From: Distichodus sexfasciatus
Taxonomy: Eukaryota > Chordata > Actinopteri > Characiformes > Distichodontidae
Length of the DNA stretch: 64,000 nucleotides
NCBI GenBank assembly: GCA_032718565.1
Contig: JAVGVS010000289.1
Location: 496,210-560,209 of the forward strand
Direction of reading: 5' to 3'
This document shows, piece after piece, positions 34,873-47,094 of the stretch (positions are counted from its first letter, which is position 1; every line of letters starts with the position of its first letter). A program made the position numbers and the translations under genes. The notes below the pieces were generated by a model, which was not told the DNA's origin, ran no database searches, and saw only the letters and a program-made list of their open reading frames with translations.

Positions 34873-35674
34873 CAGTGTTGGGAGTAACGCATTACAAAAG
34901 TAACGAGTTACAGTAACGGATTACTTTTTGGTGTAACATAGTAATGTAAGACACCACTTAACAATTTTCAGTAATATTTTACTCAGGACATGTTCAGTAA
35001 CGCGTGCGTTACAAAGCATTTTTAACCAAAAATATATTTGTTTAAAAACAGCAAGACCACGAGACCTCATATTAATTATCTGTGATTTTTTTTTTTTTTT
35101 TTTTAAACGTGAGAGTTGTATTTCCTGTATGTGGTTAGTTGAGCCCCTTGCAGTGCATCACATAAGGCTTGCTTCTCCGGTGAGAGGCAGAAGAGAGTAC
35201 TTTTGCGAGGTGGACGTTTGCGCATTACTTTGAGTTTGTCAAGGATAAGGACGAAAAGAATGTTTTAGTCAAGTGCAATCTTTGCCCAAACCCTAAAGAA
35301 CTGTCGACGTCGAGAAACAGCACCAGCAATTTTAAAAAACACCTCGAGTGCTGCCATGCAAACACTCAGCTGACTGAGAAGAGAAAGAAAACGGGCGACG
35401 AGAGTGATCAGCCAAAGCAGCAGAAATTAAGTTTCACACGGTCTGCCATCATGCCACTTGAACCTCGGTGACGATCTGCAATATTTTTTCTCATATTAGA
35501 ATGTCAAGTTATATCTTCACAGTTATTTAGGTGAAAGTAACTGAAAAGTTACAGAAGCCATGTAACGGTTACAATTCTGAGACAGTTATATAGTAAGGTA
35601 GAGGATTACATTTGAATACCAGTAACAAGTAATGTATAGTGTATTACACTTTGCAAGTAACTTGCACAACACTG
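34873..35674 (+). mobile_element. Short hAT-type transposon with perfect 8-bp target duplication
   Basis: The left end is cagtgttgggagtaacg and the right end is taacttgcacaacactg, sharing the inverted cagtgttg core. The flanks are identical: gttataaa at 34865..34872 and gttataaa at 35675..35682. The 802-bp interior includes a BED-finger ORF. The exact duplication suggests a relatively young insertion. The right subterminal region has repeated 'gtaac' blocks, typical of transposase-binding ends. Confidence 0.9.
35184..35471 (+). pseudogene. BED-type zinc-finger fragment of hAT transposase
   Basis: An open frame of 95 codons plus stop, without an early ATG. It reads FARWTFAHYFEFVKDKDEKN, then VKCNLCPNP, then STSNFKKHLECCH. 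The aromatic W..F.YF start, C-x2-C and H-x4-H are the BED-finger signature. It continues with a basic linker (KRKKTG) and QKLSFTRSA, as in the N-terminus of ZBED-like hAT transposases, then stops. The catalytic region is absent, so it is a relic carried by the short element. Confidence 0.7.
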
Positions 35675-37347
35675 GTTATAAATGTGCCAAACAACCCAGC
35701 CAAAAACAGCCTTGGAGAAAGCTGATTGTCTGATTTCTTCTCCAATCAGGTCGCTAACATGGACAAAGTTCATATAGCAAATGCGAACGTATGACGGCAA
35801 AAGAAGCAACAAGAAGATGAGTTGTGTTTTATTTGAACATTTTGGGTGTAATTTTTTCAGCCAGTATCCTAGTCTAATTGTATCCGTTCATGTTCCCTAA
35901 ATCTTGTCATTTTGCAGGGATTATGCCTCTAACATATTTTAATTAATATGTTCATTTTATAATGTACAATCTGATTAGTTAATTAGATTATTTAAACTTC
36001 AGCTAGAAGTTAGAAGCTGATGCACAGTGATGGTGTGAAGAGATACATGAGGAATCATACAAGAGAGAGTCCAGTCAGTTGAGTTTCTAAATCCACTTTT
36101 TACAGGTGACTTTTTATCTTTCAGTCAAATAAAAGGCCAAATTCCAGTTATATATTTCACCAATGAAATTTTCCTTTTTTAAATGTGTTAAAAGCTTTTT
36201 TCTCACTCTCATCACCCCAATCTCGTGTATCGTCTTGTCTTGTGAGCGACAGTCTGACAACCTTTCACTTAAAGAAAACACACTTGTGTCTGTGTATATT
36301 TGAGCCTGACTTGCACCCATGCCTTTGTCTTCTATTAGCTATTTTTCGTGGAGATGTTTTGTGTTTTTATGTTGGTAGGGTTTTGTTTCTGCTTGTTCAT
36401 TATAAAGGTTTAATTTAAACTCTCCTGCATCCAGCTTCAGCTTCCCTGCACACAAGTATTACCACACATGTACAATATTACCAAAAGCTTACAGACTCTT
36501 AATCCCTGTTTTTATTGTACACAGCTTGCTTATCTTAGATTTTAAAAAGAACAGATTATTGTAAACCAAGGTACCTAATATATACTTATTTAATTTGGCA
36601 GGGATTTGATTGAAGGTATCCTAAAATAAAATATCTTCATTCACTTTACGTGTTTATTTCACATTACATCTAAACTGAACTATAGTATAAATTAAAAAAA
36701 AAAAAAAAAAAGGAAATATTATCATGTAAATCATACTAGGAATTGCATGGTGGCTAAATGCATCATCTCATGCTTAATCTTTATAATAATATCACCTTTT
36801 GCTTTCCCTGGAGACATCAGATGGTGGTATGAGTTTTGGCAGGCGCTTGTCTATAGGCATACGTATCCATTATTCATAAAACACTGCATCATCTCTCCGC
36901 TCTCTGCCTGCATGCCTCACACAGAGCACAACTAACAGCTTTTCACTTCCACACCTGTGGTACACTCAGCACGCCTCCCTCAATCCTACTATGTGTGTGT
37001 TTGTGTGTGTGTGTGTGAGAGAGAGAGGCAGAATAATTGCTTCTCTTTTTGTGCAGGTACACATATGGAGCTCTGCAGGTTCAATCTTGTGTTTGCTGTA
37101 TACACGTCTCCATTTCTGTAAGTAAGCTTTATGTGCGGGAAACACTGTTTTCAGCGAGTGTGACTAGATACACACACTGGATGTGTGTGTGCGTGTGTGT
37201 GTGTGAGAGTTTTGCTTGAGTGTTTGCATATAGTCTGTGTGCATAATACTGAATGTTTTTGCTGTTTGGCATAAATAAAAATCTGTAAATTTTGCCATTT
37301 TTTTATATTTTACTGCAAAAACTATGTTAACTCAGAGTTTTAAGTTT

Positions 37348-37480
37348 TGGGGCGGCATGGTGGCGCGGTGGTTAGCACTGTCCCCTCAGAGCAAGAAGGT
37401 CCTGGATTTGATTCCCAGGGTCGGCCGTGGGGTCTTTCGGAGTGGCGTTTGTGGGGGTTTTTTCCGGGTGCTCAGGTTTC
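37348..37480 (-). repeat. Dispersed fish repeat R1, inverted fragment
   Basis: 'ggcggcatggtggcgcggtg' then gttagcactgtcccctcaga, 'gcaagaaggtcctggatttg' and 'ttccgggtgctcaggtttc' form the inverse of the end of copies 1 to 3. Confidence 0.65.
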
Positions 37481-37719
37481 GAAACGAATAGCTGGAAGCA
37501 TGTTTCATAATTGCAATGACATTTTTTTCTACAACAGGAAGGATTTTAGATATCTTTGTGATTTCAGGCAAAGTCAAAACACTGCATTACCTGAAACACA
37601 ACAACTATCATGTATTTTCAGGCATATGTAAGTTACTTAGCATATTACTACATTATAAAGCATAAAAAGAAAACGTAAACAATGTAGTATTATCATGAGC
37701 AATAAAGGGGCAATAAACG

Positions 37720-37930
37720 GGCAGTTGGTGGTGTAACGGTAGGGTGTTCACCCCATGATCAGAAGGTCGCAGGTTTGAATCCAGGGCCAGTAAAGTTACC
37801 ACTGAGGTACTCATGAGCAAGGTACCGTTCCCAAGCACTGCTCCCCGGGCGCTTGTCAGCTGCCCGCTGTTCCTTCACAGATGGGTTAAATGCAGAGGTT
37901 AAATGCATTTCACTCACTTTCATTTACATT
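37720..37930 (+). repeat. SINE-like repeat family S2, copy 4
   Basis: Well preserved: 'gtggtgtaacggtagggtgt', 'ccatgatcagaaggtcgcag' and 'gtttgaatccagg' (B-box-like), 'tactcatgagcaaggtaccg', 'cagatgggttaaatgcagag' and a tail catttacatttac. Confidence 0.75.
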
Positions 37931-38227
37931 TACACAGATGCATAAGCTACTCTACGACAGTATTCATACACATATGCTCAACTGTGATATTACTGTAAGT
38001 GGGATGTATGTGTCTGGGGTATTAGTGCTTGCGTATACTGGGCAGGGGCGGACAGATAATTGGGCAGACCGGGCATATGTCTGATGGGCCGCTGTGCTTT
38101 GTGGCTTGATTCATTCTTTTTTATTTGTTTGACGAACCCATCAAACTCATTAATCGGCAGCCCATTGGGCTCAGGCTGGCTCAGTCACGTATTTAAACAC
38201 CCTCCCCTTCTGGTGCCGGTGTAATGC

Positions 38228-38283
38228 AAAAAACAAACAAACAAACAAACAATCAATCAAACAAACAAACAAAACAAACAAAA
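38228..38283. repeat. (CAAA)n microsatellite
   Basis: CAAA-type tetranucleotides with two interruptions. Confidence 0.9.
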
Positions 38284-38349
38284 AACATAAATCAGCAGCC
38301 GATTGGGTCTTTTTGAATTGATACTGGGTCAGCCCAGTCACATCTTGGG

Positions 38350-38430
38350 TTCTGTACTGCATGCTTTTGGATTGTGATTGGAAAACGGGAGCCCCCGGCG
38401 GAAACTCTGGGAGTGCATGCAAACTCTACT
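38350..38430 (+). repeat. Dispersed fish repeat R1, short fragment
   Basis: 'tactgcatgcttttggattg' then a diverged 'gagcccccggcggaaactct' and gcaaactctact match the last third of R1. Confidence 0.45.
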
Positions 38431-38550
38431 GTGTGTATATGTTACTGCAAATATTATTTTACCGACCAAATATTGCATATACAGTGTGTGTGTGCATCAC
38501 TGATGTGAAGGACAGGGTTGGGTCACTCCTCTTAATTCACATTACAAAAA

Positions 38551-38552
<2 letters not shown>

Positions 38553-38588
<36 letters not shown>
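38553..38588. repeat. (CT)n microsatellite
   Basis: About 17 CT units. Confidence 0.95.
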
Positions 38589-38589
<1 letters not shown>

Positions 38590-38664
38590 CCCACCAGAGG
38601 CGTGCAGCAGCAGAAGTGGAGCAGGAGCAGGCCCTCGTCATGCTGATGAGGTCATTTCCCCCTC

Positions 38665-38775
38665 CTTACCTTATTTTTACATTCTCCCATGGCCTGCCTA
38701 ATATATGCATATTAACTGCTCTAATTTACCAGGAAATTAACAAGACTGACCTCATTTAGGCCACTAATTGTAAGC
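38665..38775. promoter_or_regulatory. Candidate conserved regulatory element
   Basis: 'gcctaatatatgcatattaa', 'ctgctctaatttaccaggaa' and 'cctcatttaggccactaatt' form a repeat-free block with an octamer-like 'atatgcatat' palindrome and TAAT cores. Confidence 0.22.
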
Positions 38776-39493
38776 GGAGACTGTCCTGCGTGGTGCTCCG
38801 GAGAGGTTTACCAGTCTTGGTGCACAAGAGAGAGACGGGATTCCTGGTGACGCCTCGCATTTTAATCTCTCCCTCCCTCTGTACCTCTCTCTCTCTCTAT
38901 CTTGATCTCTCTGTATCTCTGCATTTGTAAATTTGCAGGGATCAGGCTACAACAAGCTGCCTGGCCAAACTGTGTTTGGGGGGTGTAGAGTGTAAGTGTG
39001 TGCGTGTGTGTGTGTTGGATAATGTGATGAAGAGGGCATTACTGAAGGGCAAAGTCACTGCAAATGAGGAGCCTGGTCATAGGGCTTTGAAGTTCAACTA
39101 CAAAAGCTTGGGAAAACCCACGGGCGCTGCATGCACACACATTATGTGTATATACACATCTGAGTGGTGTGTGTGAGTAAAAGTGTGTGTGTGTGTGTGT
39201 GTGTGGGAGCGCATATTTGTGTGAGTCCCGGCCTGGGCCTCTAGGGAGAGGGCTAGCTTCAAATGCACAGTTAATGAGAGAAGCAATCAGTAGCATCCTA
39301 GTCCATCAGTGCTGGAGTGGGTACACACACTCACACACACTCACTCACATACACACACACCGCCTCCGGGGACCAGCACCGCCTAATGATGAAACCAAAA
39401 CCTCATTGACTGTAATTCAAAGGTTAGAGCAATTGTCCTTTAGTCGCTTTCACTCTGTTAGCAACACTCACTCAAAAACACACATGTATGCAG

Positions 39494-39496
<3 letters not shown>

Positions 39497-39530
<34 letters not shown>
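39497..39530. repeat. (CA)n microsatellite
   Basis: CA tract. GT tracts lie at 39183..39206 and 39774..39800 as well. Confidence 0.9.
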
Positions 39531-39531
<1 letters not shown>

Positions 39532-40197
39532 ATACCATGCTTGTGGTGCGAAAATCTTTTTTTCAAATCAATTTTTCAAAGCTGAGGAAAAACAGACAGA
39601 GAAAGAGAGAAGGGGGAAAGCGAGGAGAGAACAAAGTAAGAGAGAGTCTTAGGCTTTGTTAACAGGCTGATCACAGTGGGATGCTGCAGCTGAAGTGGGA
39701 GCGACTGAGCTCTGCTTCACACACCTTATTTCCTGCCTAGATTGAGAGACAGTGAGTAGAGTCTATATTACAGTGTGTGTGTGTGTGTGTGTGTGTGTAT
39801 TCGTCTGTCTTGCGTCTCATCTATTCACATTAGCGACAGGAAATGAGAGGCCGCTGAAATCCTGAGCCAGATCAATGCAACAGTCAGACAGCAGCATCCT
39901 CACCCACACCCACCCACACACCCACGCACACAACCTGTATTATGTCCCTAACTCGTCACTTACTTCATTTCTCCCTGCCAATTTCCCCCGCCTCTCTCGC
40001 TCTCTCCTACTATCATTTAAAAGCTACTAAAAATATAATACTATTTGAATAACAATATAATAAAATGAAACCAGCACTGGAAACTAATGAAGGCATGTGT
40101 GATTAGCAGCGTGCTGGCTCAGTGTTCATTAGGACTGGACTTAATAAGAATCATAGCATCTTTTTTCTTATGTGTGTGTGTGTGTGTGTACGTGGCC

Positions 40198-40463
40198 ATG
40201 TATTTATCGCATTGTGGGGACCGCATTGTCCCCTAAAATCACTTTTAACTGTTTTTTTGGGCTTTGTGGGGACATTTGAGAGGTCCCCATGAGGAGAAAT
40301 GACTTTATAGAAAATGTGCTTGTTTTATTTGAGAAACTAAAAGAGGTAAAAGATTTTGGTTACTGAGGTTAAGGTTAGGGTTGGGATTAGGTGTAGGTGT
40401 AAAATTATGTACTTTCGTCATTATGGGAGTCTATGGAAGGACCTCACAAAGACAGTAATACAT
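40198..40463. mobile_element. MITE with 'tgtggggac' termini inserted in (TG)n
   Basis: The left end atgtatttatcgcattgtgg (then ggacc) and the right end, inverted, atgtattactgtctttgtga (then ggtcc) form imperfect inverted repeats of about 25 bp. It is bordered by (GT)n at 40169..40190 and again at 40469..40493, as if it had inserted into one TG tract. This 'tgtggggacc' family is common in fish genomes. Confidence 0.65.
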
Positions 40464-41369
40464 AGACTGTGTGTGTGTGTGTGTGTGTGTGTGCGCACAG
40501 CACTGTATTACACATTCATTTCTGGATTTTCACATTACTTTCTTTCACAGCGAATTTCACTTCAAGAGACATCTATGAATTATTAAGCCAGGTCTTTTCT
40601 GTGTGTGTGTGTGTGCTAGCCAGTGTGTGTACTTATAGGCTCTTTCCTACTATTTTCTACTGTCTCACCGCGGTAGTAAACTCCAGACTAACCCTGACGC
40701 TGGAGGAAAAGCCTGGATGACAGTTGCTTTTGTCAAGTTTATTCAAAAATAAGCTTGAGTGGTGGGTAGATCTGGGCTGGATTTCTGCCATAATTGCTGT
40801 CTACCGCTAGGATGCTGCAACGCACAAGCAAACACACTCAGATCCGGACAGACTGGCAAAGAGACAAACGAGTCCAGAAGACGCGTGCACCAAAATATAC
40901 ACAAAAACGCACCAATGCTTATAAGGTGCTTCTTCCAACCTGAGCTGAGCGCTTTCCCCCTCATTGATTAGACATCAGGGGCAGACAGGCCTCAATCTCA
41001 GGGCTGATTAACAGATCAGCACAGCCAACAGCAATCAATGTAACGCCCTCCACCAGCCCCTCTACCGCCTCCGAGCAGCCTGCCGAGACGTCTGGAGCTG
41101 AACTGTAATCTCACATGGGCCTGAGGCCTAAAAGAAGCCTTTCCTGTCACTCAATGACAAAGCGGGAGAATAAGAGAAGAGACAGCAACAGAGACACTTG
41201 AAAGAGAGTATCTCAGCTGGAGTTAGAAAGCGTTGTGCAGCGTGGAGAGAGACACCAAAAACGCGGGAAAGAGGCACGAGGCTGGACTGGTCGAGACATG
41301 AAAGAGCGGGAGAATTTCTTACAGAAACAACGGACTGAGAGCTCACAAGTCTTCTGCATTTGATCACTT

Positions 41370-41370
41370 T

Positions 41371-41425
<55 letters not shown>

Positions 41426-42900
41426 GAGAAAGAGAGTGAGTGAGAGAGATGAATAAAAAAAGAGTGGGTGTGAGAAGAGTTTGGAGACAAAAAGACAAGA
41501 TGTGAAAAAAAGTGAAGAGAGGGAGAGAAAATGACATTGAGACGAGAACTGAGAGTGAAAGAAAGAAAGAATGAAAGAAAGAAAAGAAAGAAAGATGGGC
41601 TATTAGTAAGAATCAGATGAATGACTGAGTAAGAGAGTTTTGAGACAAAAAGACAACATATGAAAAGAAGGGAGATGGGTATAGAGAGAGATAGAGAGAG
41701 AGGTATCAAGACAAGTGTGAAATGAGAAATGAAAAGAGAGAACAACAGAGACAGACAAGGAGAATCAAATAAAGAATGAGCGAGTGAGAAAGAAAAGAAA
41801 AGAAAAGACATCTCAAAAGAAGTTAGGGGAGTGAAGATGACCTTGAGACAAGAGAGAAATGAGAGGAAGAGAAAGAAATGTGAGAAAGAGTTTTGAGTCG
41901 ATATGACTCCATATGAAAAGAAGGGAGATGGGTAGAGCGAGAGAGAGAGAGAGAGAGAGAGGTATTGAGACAAAAGAGAAAAACAAGATACAGAGAGCAA
42001 CAGACACAGACAATAGAAATTCAAATAAAGACTCAGCGAGTGAAAAAGAGTTTTGAGACAAAAAGACAACATGAAAAGGTAGGGAGTGAAAAAAATATTT
42101 TAAAAAAGAGAAAGAAAAAGAGAAAGGTAGACAGTAAGAATCAGGTTAAGAACGCCTGAATGAGAAAGAGTTTTGAGAGAAAGAGAGGTATCGAGGCAAA
42201 GGAGAGAACTGAGGTAAAAGAGACGACAAAGACAGACAGTAAGACTCAAAGAAGGCAGAAAGAGAGAGAAAATGACATCGAAATGAGAAGAAGAGAAAAA
42301 AAGGCAGACAGGATCAGATGAAGAATGAGCAAGTGAGAAAGAGTTTTAAAACAAAAGGATGGATGAAAAGAAGAGAGATGGGTAGATAGAAAGAGAGGAA
42401 GAGAGAGAGAGAGAGAGAGAGAACGACAGAGACAGACAGCAGGAATAAAAAAAAAACACTCAGCGAGTAAGAAAGAGTTTTGAGACATAGACAACATGAA
42501 AAGAAGGTGCAGGAGAGAGAATGAGCCAGAGAGAGAGAAAGAAACATTGAGACAAACGAAAAGAGAGTTAGAGAAAGAGAAAAGGGGGAACTGTAGGAGA
42601 GAAAGAACTAGAAAGGCAGACGGTAAGAATCAGATGAAGAATGAGCGACTTCAAGACAAAAAGACAACATGAAAAGAAGGAAAGCAAGACAGAAAGAAAG
42701 AGTGAGAGGAGAAATGGAGACTTTGAGAAAGAACACAGAGAAAGAAGTGGACATGCAATGAAGGTCAAAGAATGAGTGAGTGAAAAAGAGCATGCAAGAA
42801 AAAGACAAAGGAAGAAAGGCAAACAGAAAGAAAGAAATAGAGAAAGAGATGTAGAAAGCCAAAATTAGTGGCAGCAGAGAGCGAGAGAGCACGAGTCTCC
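41370..42900. repeat. Homopurine-rich degenerate repeat block (GA-rich on + strand)
   Basis: About 1.5 kb is dominated by G and A on the plus strand, so it is pyrimidine-rich in the tenm3 transcript. Besides a pure (GA)n core at 41374..41432 and shorter ones, a longer phrase recurs: 'gagttttgagacaaaaaga' followed by caacatgaaaagaagg and 'gagatgggtag', near 41477, 41635, 41890, 42048, 42169, 42341, 42474 and 42648. Spacing varies from about 120 to 255 bp. The long minus-strand ORF across it (41128..42072) is an artefact of Ser/Leu/Phe codons in CT-rich sequence. Confidence 0.85.
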
Positions 42901-43598
42901 TCTTTAGGGAGGCATGGAGCTAATTGCTGAACTCTCCTGGTGTGAAATGAACTTCTGTCCCTCTGCCCTTCTTCTGACTCCTCTCGGCCTGCTGCAGGCT
43001 GCTACGTGTGGCCAACGTTGCACTTAGAGCACACTGTTACTAAAACACACACGCACACACACACACGCACCCCATACACACCATATGCTGCCCGTTCCAT
43101 ATGCACCATATGTTAGTATTGTCTGACCAGGACAAATCTCTCTCTCTCTCTTTCTCTCTCTCCTTCTGTAAAATGACATGCTGCCGTCACCTTGGGGTCA
43201 AGACGGCAATTTGGCAAGCATCTGCACTCCAACTGTATGCACATGCATGCAAACACACACACAAACTTTTCACACGCTCTCCCTCTCAGCCCCGGGGCCT
43301 TTGCGACTGGAGCCAAAGGCTGCATTAAAAAGTGCCTTCCTTCCAGCGGCCTTGAAGTGTCTTGGCCCCGAGACGAGTGTGTTGTGCTGCAGGCAACAGA
43401 GCCGCAACCGGGCACAGGGCATTCTGGGTGGGTGGGGAACGAGCAGAGAGAGGGAGTGAGGGAGAGAGAAGGGGAGCGAGAGAAAAGTGATGACGGAAGG
43501 AGAAATATGGGCGGAGGAGCCTCCATGACACTCTCCACGCTGCCTGTCTCTGTTGATATATGAGGATCTACAGTGTGCCAGCATACACGGAGGTGACA

Positions 43599-43668
43599 CT
43601 ACACACACACACACACACACACACACCCACACACACACACACACACACACACAACCACAAACACACAC
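43599..43668. repeat. (CA)n microsatellite
   Basis: About 70 bp of CA with few interruptions, the longest CA tract in the window. Confidence 0.95.
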
Positions 43669-46600
43669 CATTCCAGCTCAAGGGCACGACTACAGTACTA
43701 ATTTATTATGCACCTGTATGTGTGTCCACATGGGCATGCTTTACATGAATCACTGTGTGTGTGTGTGTGTGTGTGCCATGTAGATTTATGGTTTGGCCTT
43801 TCGTCTTCTACAATCGTGTGTGTGTGTGTGTGGATGTTGGGGGGCAGGCTTTTATATATTCTTGTGAAGACTTTGTGGGGACAAGGTTTGTGTGTATTTT
43901 GTGTGTTTGTGTGTGTGAGGTTTGGAGGGTGGGTGTTTAGGTGGGCGAGCTCTATTCCATCCAGAGTTCGTCACCTCACCGCTTGCCCGTCTGCCGTCTA
44001 GACTGTGCAACAGGGGTAGACACCCGAAGTGGCCTAAACCTCGTTATCACCCATCACACACTCCACCTGGCCCTGTACTCCCCCCTCCGCCTCATCGCCT
44101 CTACCTCTTTCATTCCATTTGATCATAGTTGATCCCCAACAATCGAGTCGTCTTTGTGGCAGACGGACGTCAGGAGAGCCGGTGAATGTTTTGTCTCCTT
44201 CACAACACATGATGACAGACCTGCTCCTCTTTTGCATCAGGACCACTCACCTGTATCCTAGCAACCGCCTCCCTGCCACAGCGGCCTCTCGGCGCAGCGA
44301 CGAGCGAGAGATCGGGAGTGTGTAGAATGATAATTTGTCTTCCCCTTGTCTTCTCTAGGTGTGGGTGCATCTATTGGTAGGTCTGTGTGTGTGTGCGATT
44401 GGCTACAGGCCATGGGAAATGTATATCTTATGAATCTCTCTCGTTTGTGTGTGTATCAGTACAGCCCCACTGCACTACCTAAGGCAATAGTTCAATCCCT
44501 GCAGGGGTGATGGGGCTAAGCAGAACGTTTTAGGCATCCGTAAAGCAAGAGGAAAACAACATATAAACCTCCTCTCCTCCTCCACACACTTCTCCTGCCC
44601 CAGGACTGCCAGATTCGTCTCGGCGGAGCCAGAGCTAGTGTCTGCGTTAGAAAGAAACGCTACAGAGGCAGTGTTCAGTGTGTTAAGAGGGAAACACGCA
44701 AACAGACAAGAGCCCTAAGGAAGACAGGCTTAGCTAGACCAAGTCAGCACATAATTTAGGTTGCTAGTTCTACCAATCTGAACATTACATTTGAAAGAGA
44801 TCTTTAACAAGGAACAAAACCCTTCTGACAAATTACAATCAAGCACATTAAACACCTGCAGAGTTAACACTGCACACAGTTTAGTAAAAATTCATAAGCA
44901 GGGATTTGAAATGAATTTCGTTCTGAGCAGAACATTTATGTTCACATTTCATGTTTTTTGTTACGCAGCCTCTCATCTAATTAATAACTGGTTAAGACCA
45001 GTTAAGAATGAGTAATATTAGTCGGTTAAAAATGGTAAATGATTATTATACCAACAGGACACAGTATGAGATTTTTCTTTACAGAATAACAAAACTGATT
45101 TAACAGAGCAGAAAAATACAAAAGAATTTAGAGACCATATCAAGTTGGAAAAGTAGTCATTAATTCTTCAGTCTCTTAATAATGAGTTTGCCGTAATACT
45201 GTGGCTGTGCTTATGTTGATGGTGTGCGTTTCCATTTTTTAAACCCTTTTCATACCTCCTTTAAGTGATTTTAAAGGGCCTGTCGGACTGGCCACAGTGA
45301 CTGTGAATAGAAGGAGCTGAAATAAGTGACACAAAATAAAGGCTCTTGTTTCCTCTCAGAAGCCGCAATAAGCCTTTTTTTATCGCCTCCAATATGAAGA
45401 AAGCACCTGTTTGCCTCTGGCTACTGTGGACAAGAATCTCTAGCGGATTTCGGCGAGGTTTTAGTTGGGCTTGTAAGCATAGCCGGTGTTTCATTTGGCC
45501 GGGCGGGCGGCTCTGTGAGGCAGGAGGGGAGGCGCCGGAGCCTGAGGGGCTGCCGGCTGATCTTGCACTAAAGAACAGAGAGGACTCAAGGACGAAGGAA
45601 AGGCGCGGCAGACATTTGAATACAGAAGCGGAGACAGAGGGGGCAGAGCAAGGGTGCTGATTCTTGCACTTGCTGACCGCCCCATCTGTTGAGCAGCGTC
45701 CCGGGGGAGAGGGCAGGCAGCGTTGGGCCACACGCCTGCCCTCGACATGGTGCTTTTAGAGGGGGAGGGGGACATGGAGGAGACGGAGTAGGCAGGCGAC
45801 CAGAGCTGAGCCCCATGACACGAACCGGGACAGTAGAAAATGAGTCTTTTTTACTGCTTATCTGTCTCTGACTCGCTTTCTCTCTCTCTCTCAGTCACAC
45901 TTTCGCTGTCTCTATCAGAATTGCTTTAACTTTTACAATATTACATTTTTTATAACTATTCATTCTTTTATACCTTTCGACCCTTAGAATTGGATAGCTG
46001 AACCGAACACTAGACTTTACTCCTTTTCTCCACTGTATTATGGCTTTGTGAAGGTGCCGGTCTTTTCATCCCCCATCAGTCAGTAGCCTCACGCTACAGT
46101 TCAAACACCACGCCATGTCACAGAGGGTCAGGAAGTCTCCAAAGGAAATAATAACCCCCTCAAAAACATCCCTCACAACTCCGTGCCAGAGCCGACTCCA
46201 GCTATGGTATGGAACAGTAAGGAACGGTAAAGTAGCCACGAGTGGGTCGACGAATAATGCAGACCATTAAAGAGTGGTAATCAGAAGTGTTTAGCAGAGG
46301 AATCAGTTGGAAAACATTCCTCCGCAGGCACATCCAATAATGAGCGGAAGCATTAATCAGTACAGCCATGGGATCACACACACACACACACACACGTGTC
46401 CCGCACATGAGCATCAGCTATCTCAAGGACCCAACAACTCAGTTCCAGCTCAACAGCATCTTAATTGACTTTGTTTACTCACCACACACTCTACTACTGT
46501 GTAATTGCGGCTTTTCATTCTAATTCGAAAGTGTAAATGAAACTTCAGTAGTTTGCTCACATCACTGTAAGTGTGTTTTTCCTGCTGGAAAATAAAACAT

Positions 46601-46669
46601 AGACTAGCAACGATTTTTCGTTAATTAAAGTTAGCTAATGTTTGTAAGATGTGACAATATTCCTGTATC

Positions 46670-46832
46670 ATAGGCATGGGGATGGTCTTGGCAAAGGGTA
46701 CTCGCCTACAGACCAAAAGGAGGTTGTGGGTACAAACTCAATACAACCATCACTGAGCCTGAGACTGTCGCTGTAGCTAGGAAGCTGCACTGTACAAGAC
46801 CCTGTTAAATGCTATAAATGTAAATTGAGAAT
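46670..46832 (+). mobile_element. tRNA-derived SINE, forward copy
   Basis: It begins with gcatggggatggtcttggca (A-box-like) and 'ggttgtgggtacaaactc' (B-box-like), and ends 'gttaaatgctataaatgtaa', the tail of the family above. Confidence 0.45.
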
Positions 46833-47094
46833 CTGAACAGAATTTGGGTAAAAATTTGCATTAAACACATAAAACTCTTTTGGATTTAGTCTAGAGCATG
46901 CAATTTCGTATTTGGTTTGATGCTAATAAAATGTAAGCAGTTCTAGCTAATTAAGACAATTTGCAAAAAAGCCAAACTTTTTAAGCTGCTTCTAAGTAAA
47001 ACGTTTATACTGCACCAGTTAGAATGGTTAACAGCTAAAAGCAACTGGCTGTCTAGTTGAAAATGGGCGATGCTTTGATGTGGCTGGTTTGAAT

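Noticed and set aside
37720..37800. tRNA gene suggested by A- and B-box-like sequence
   Set aside because: The sequence does not fold as a cloverleaf by eye, and the same head occurs in five dispersed copies, so it is a SINE-like repeat.
41128..42072. 314-codon open frame on the minus strand
   Set aside because: It lies across the CT-rich strand of the homopurine block, and its translation is almost only Ser, Leu and Phe. No domain, and open only because CT repeats lack stops.
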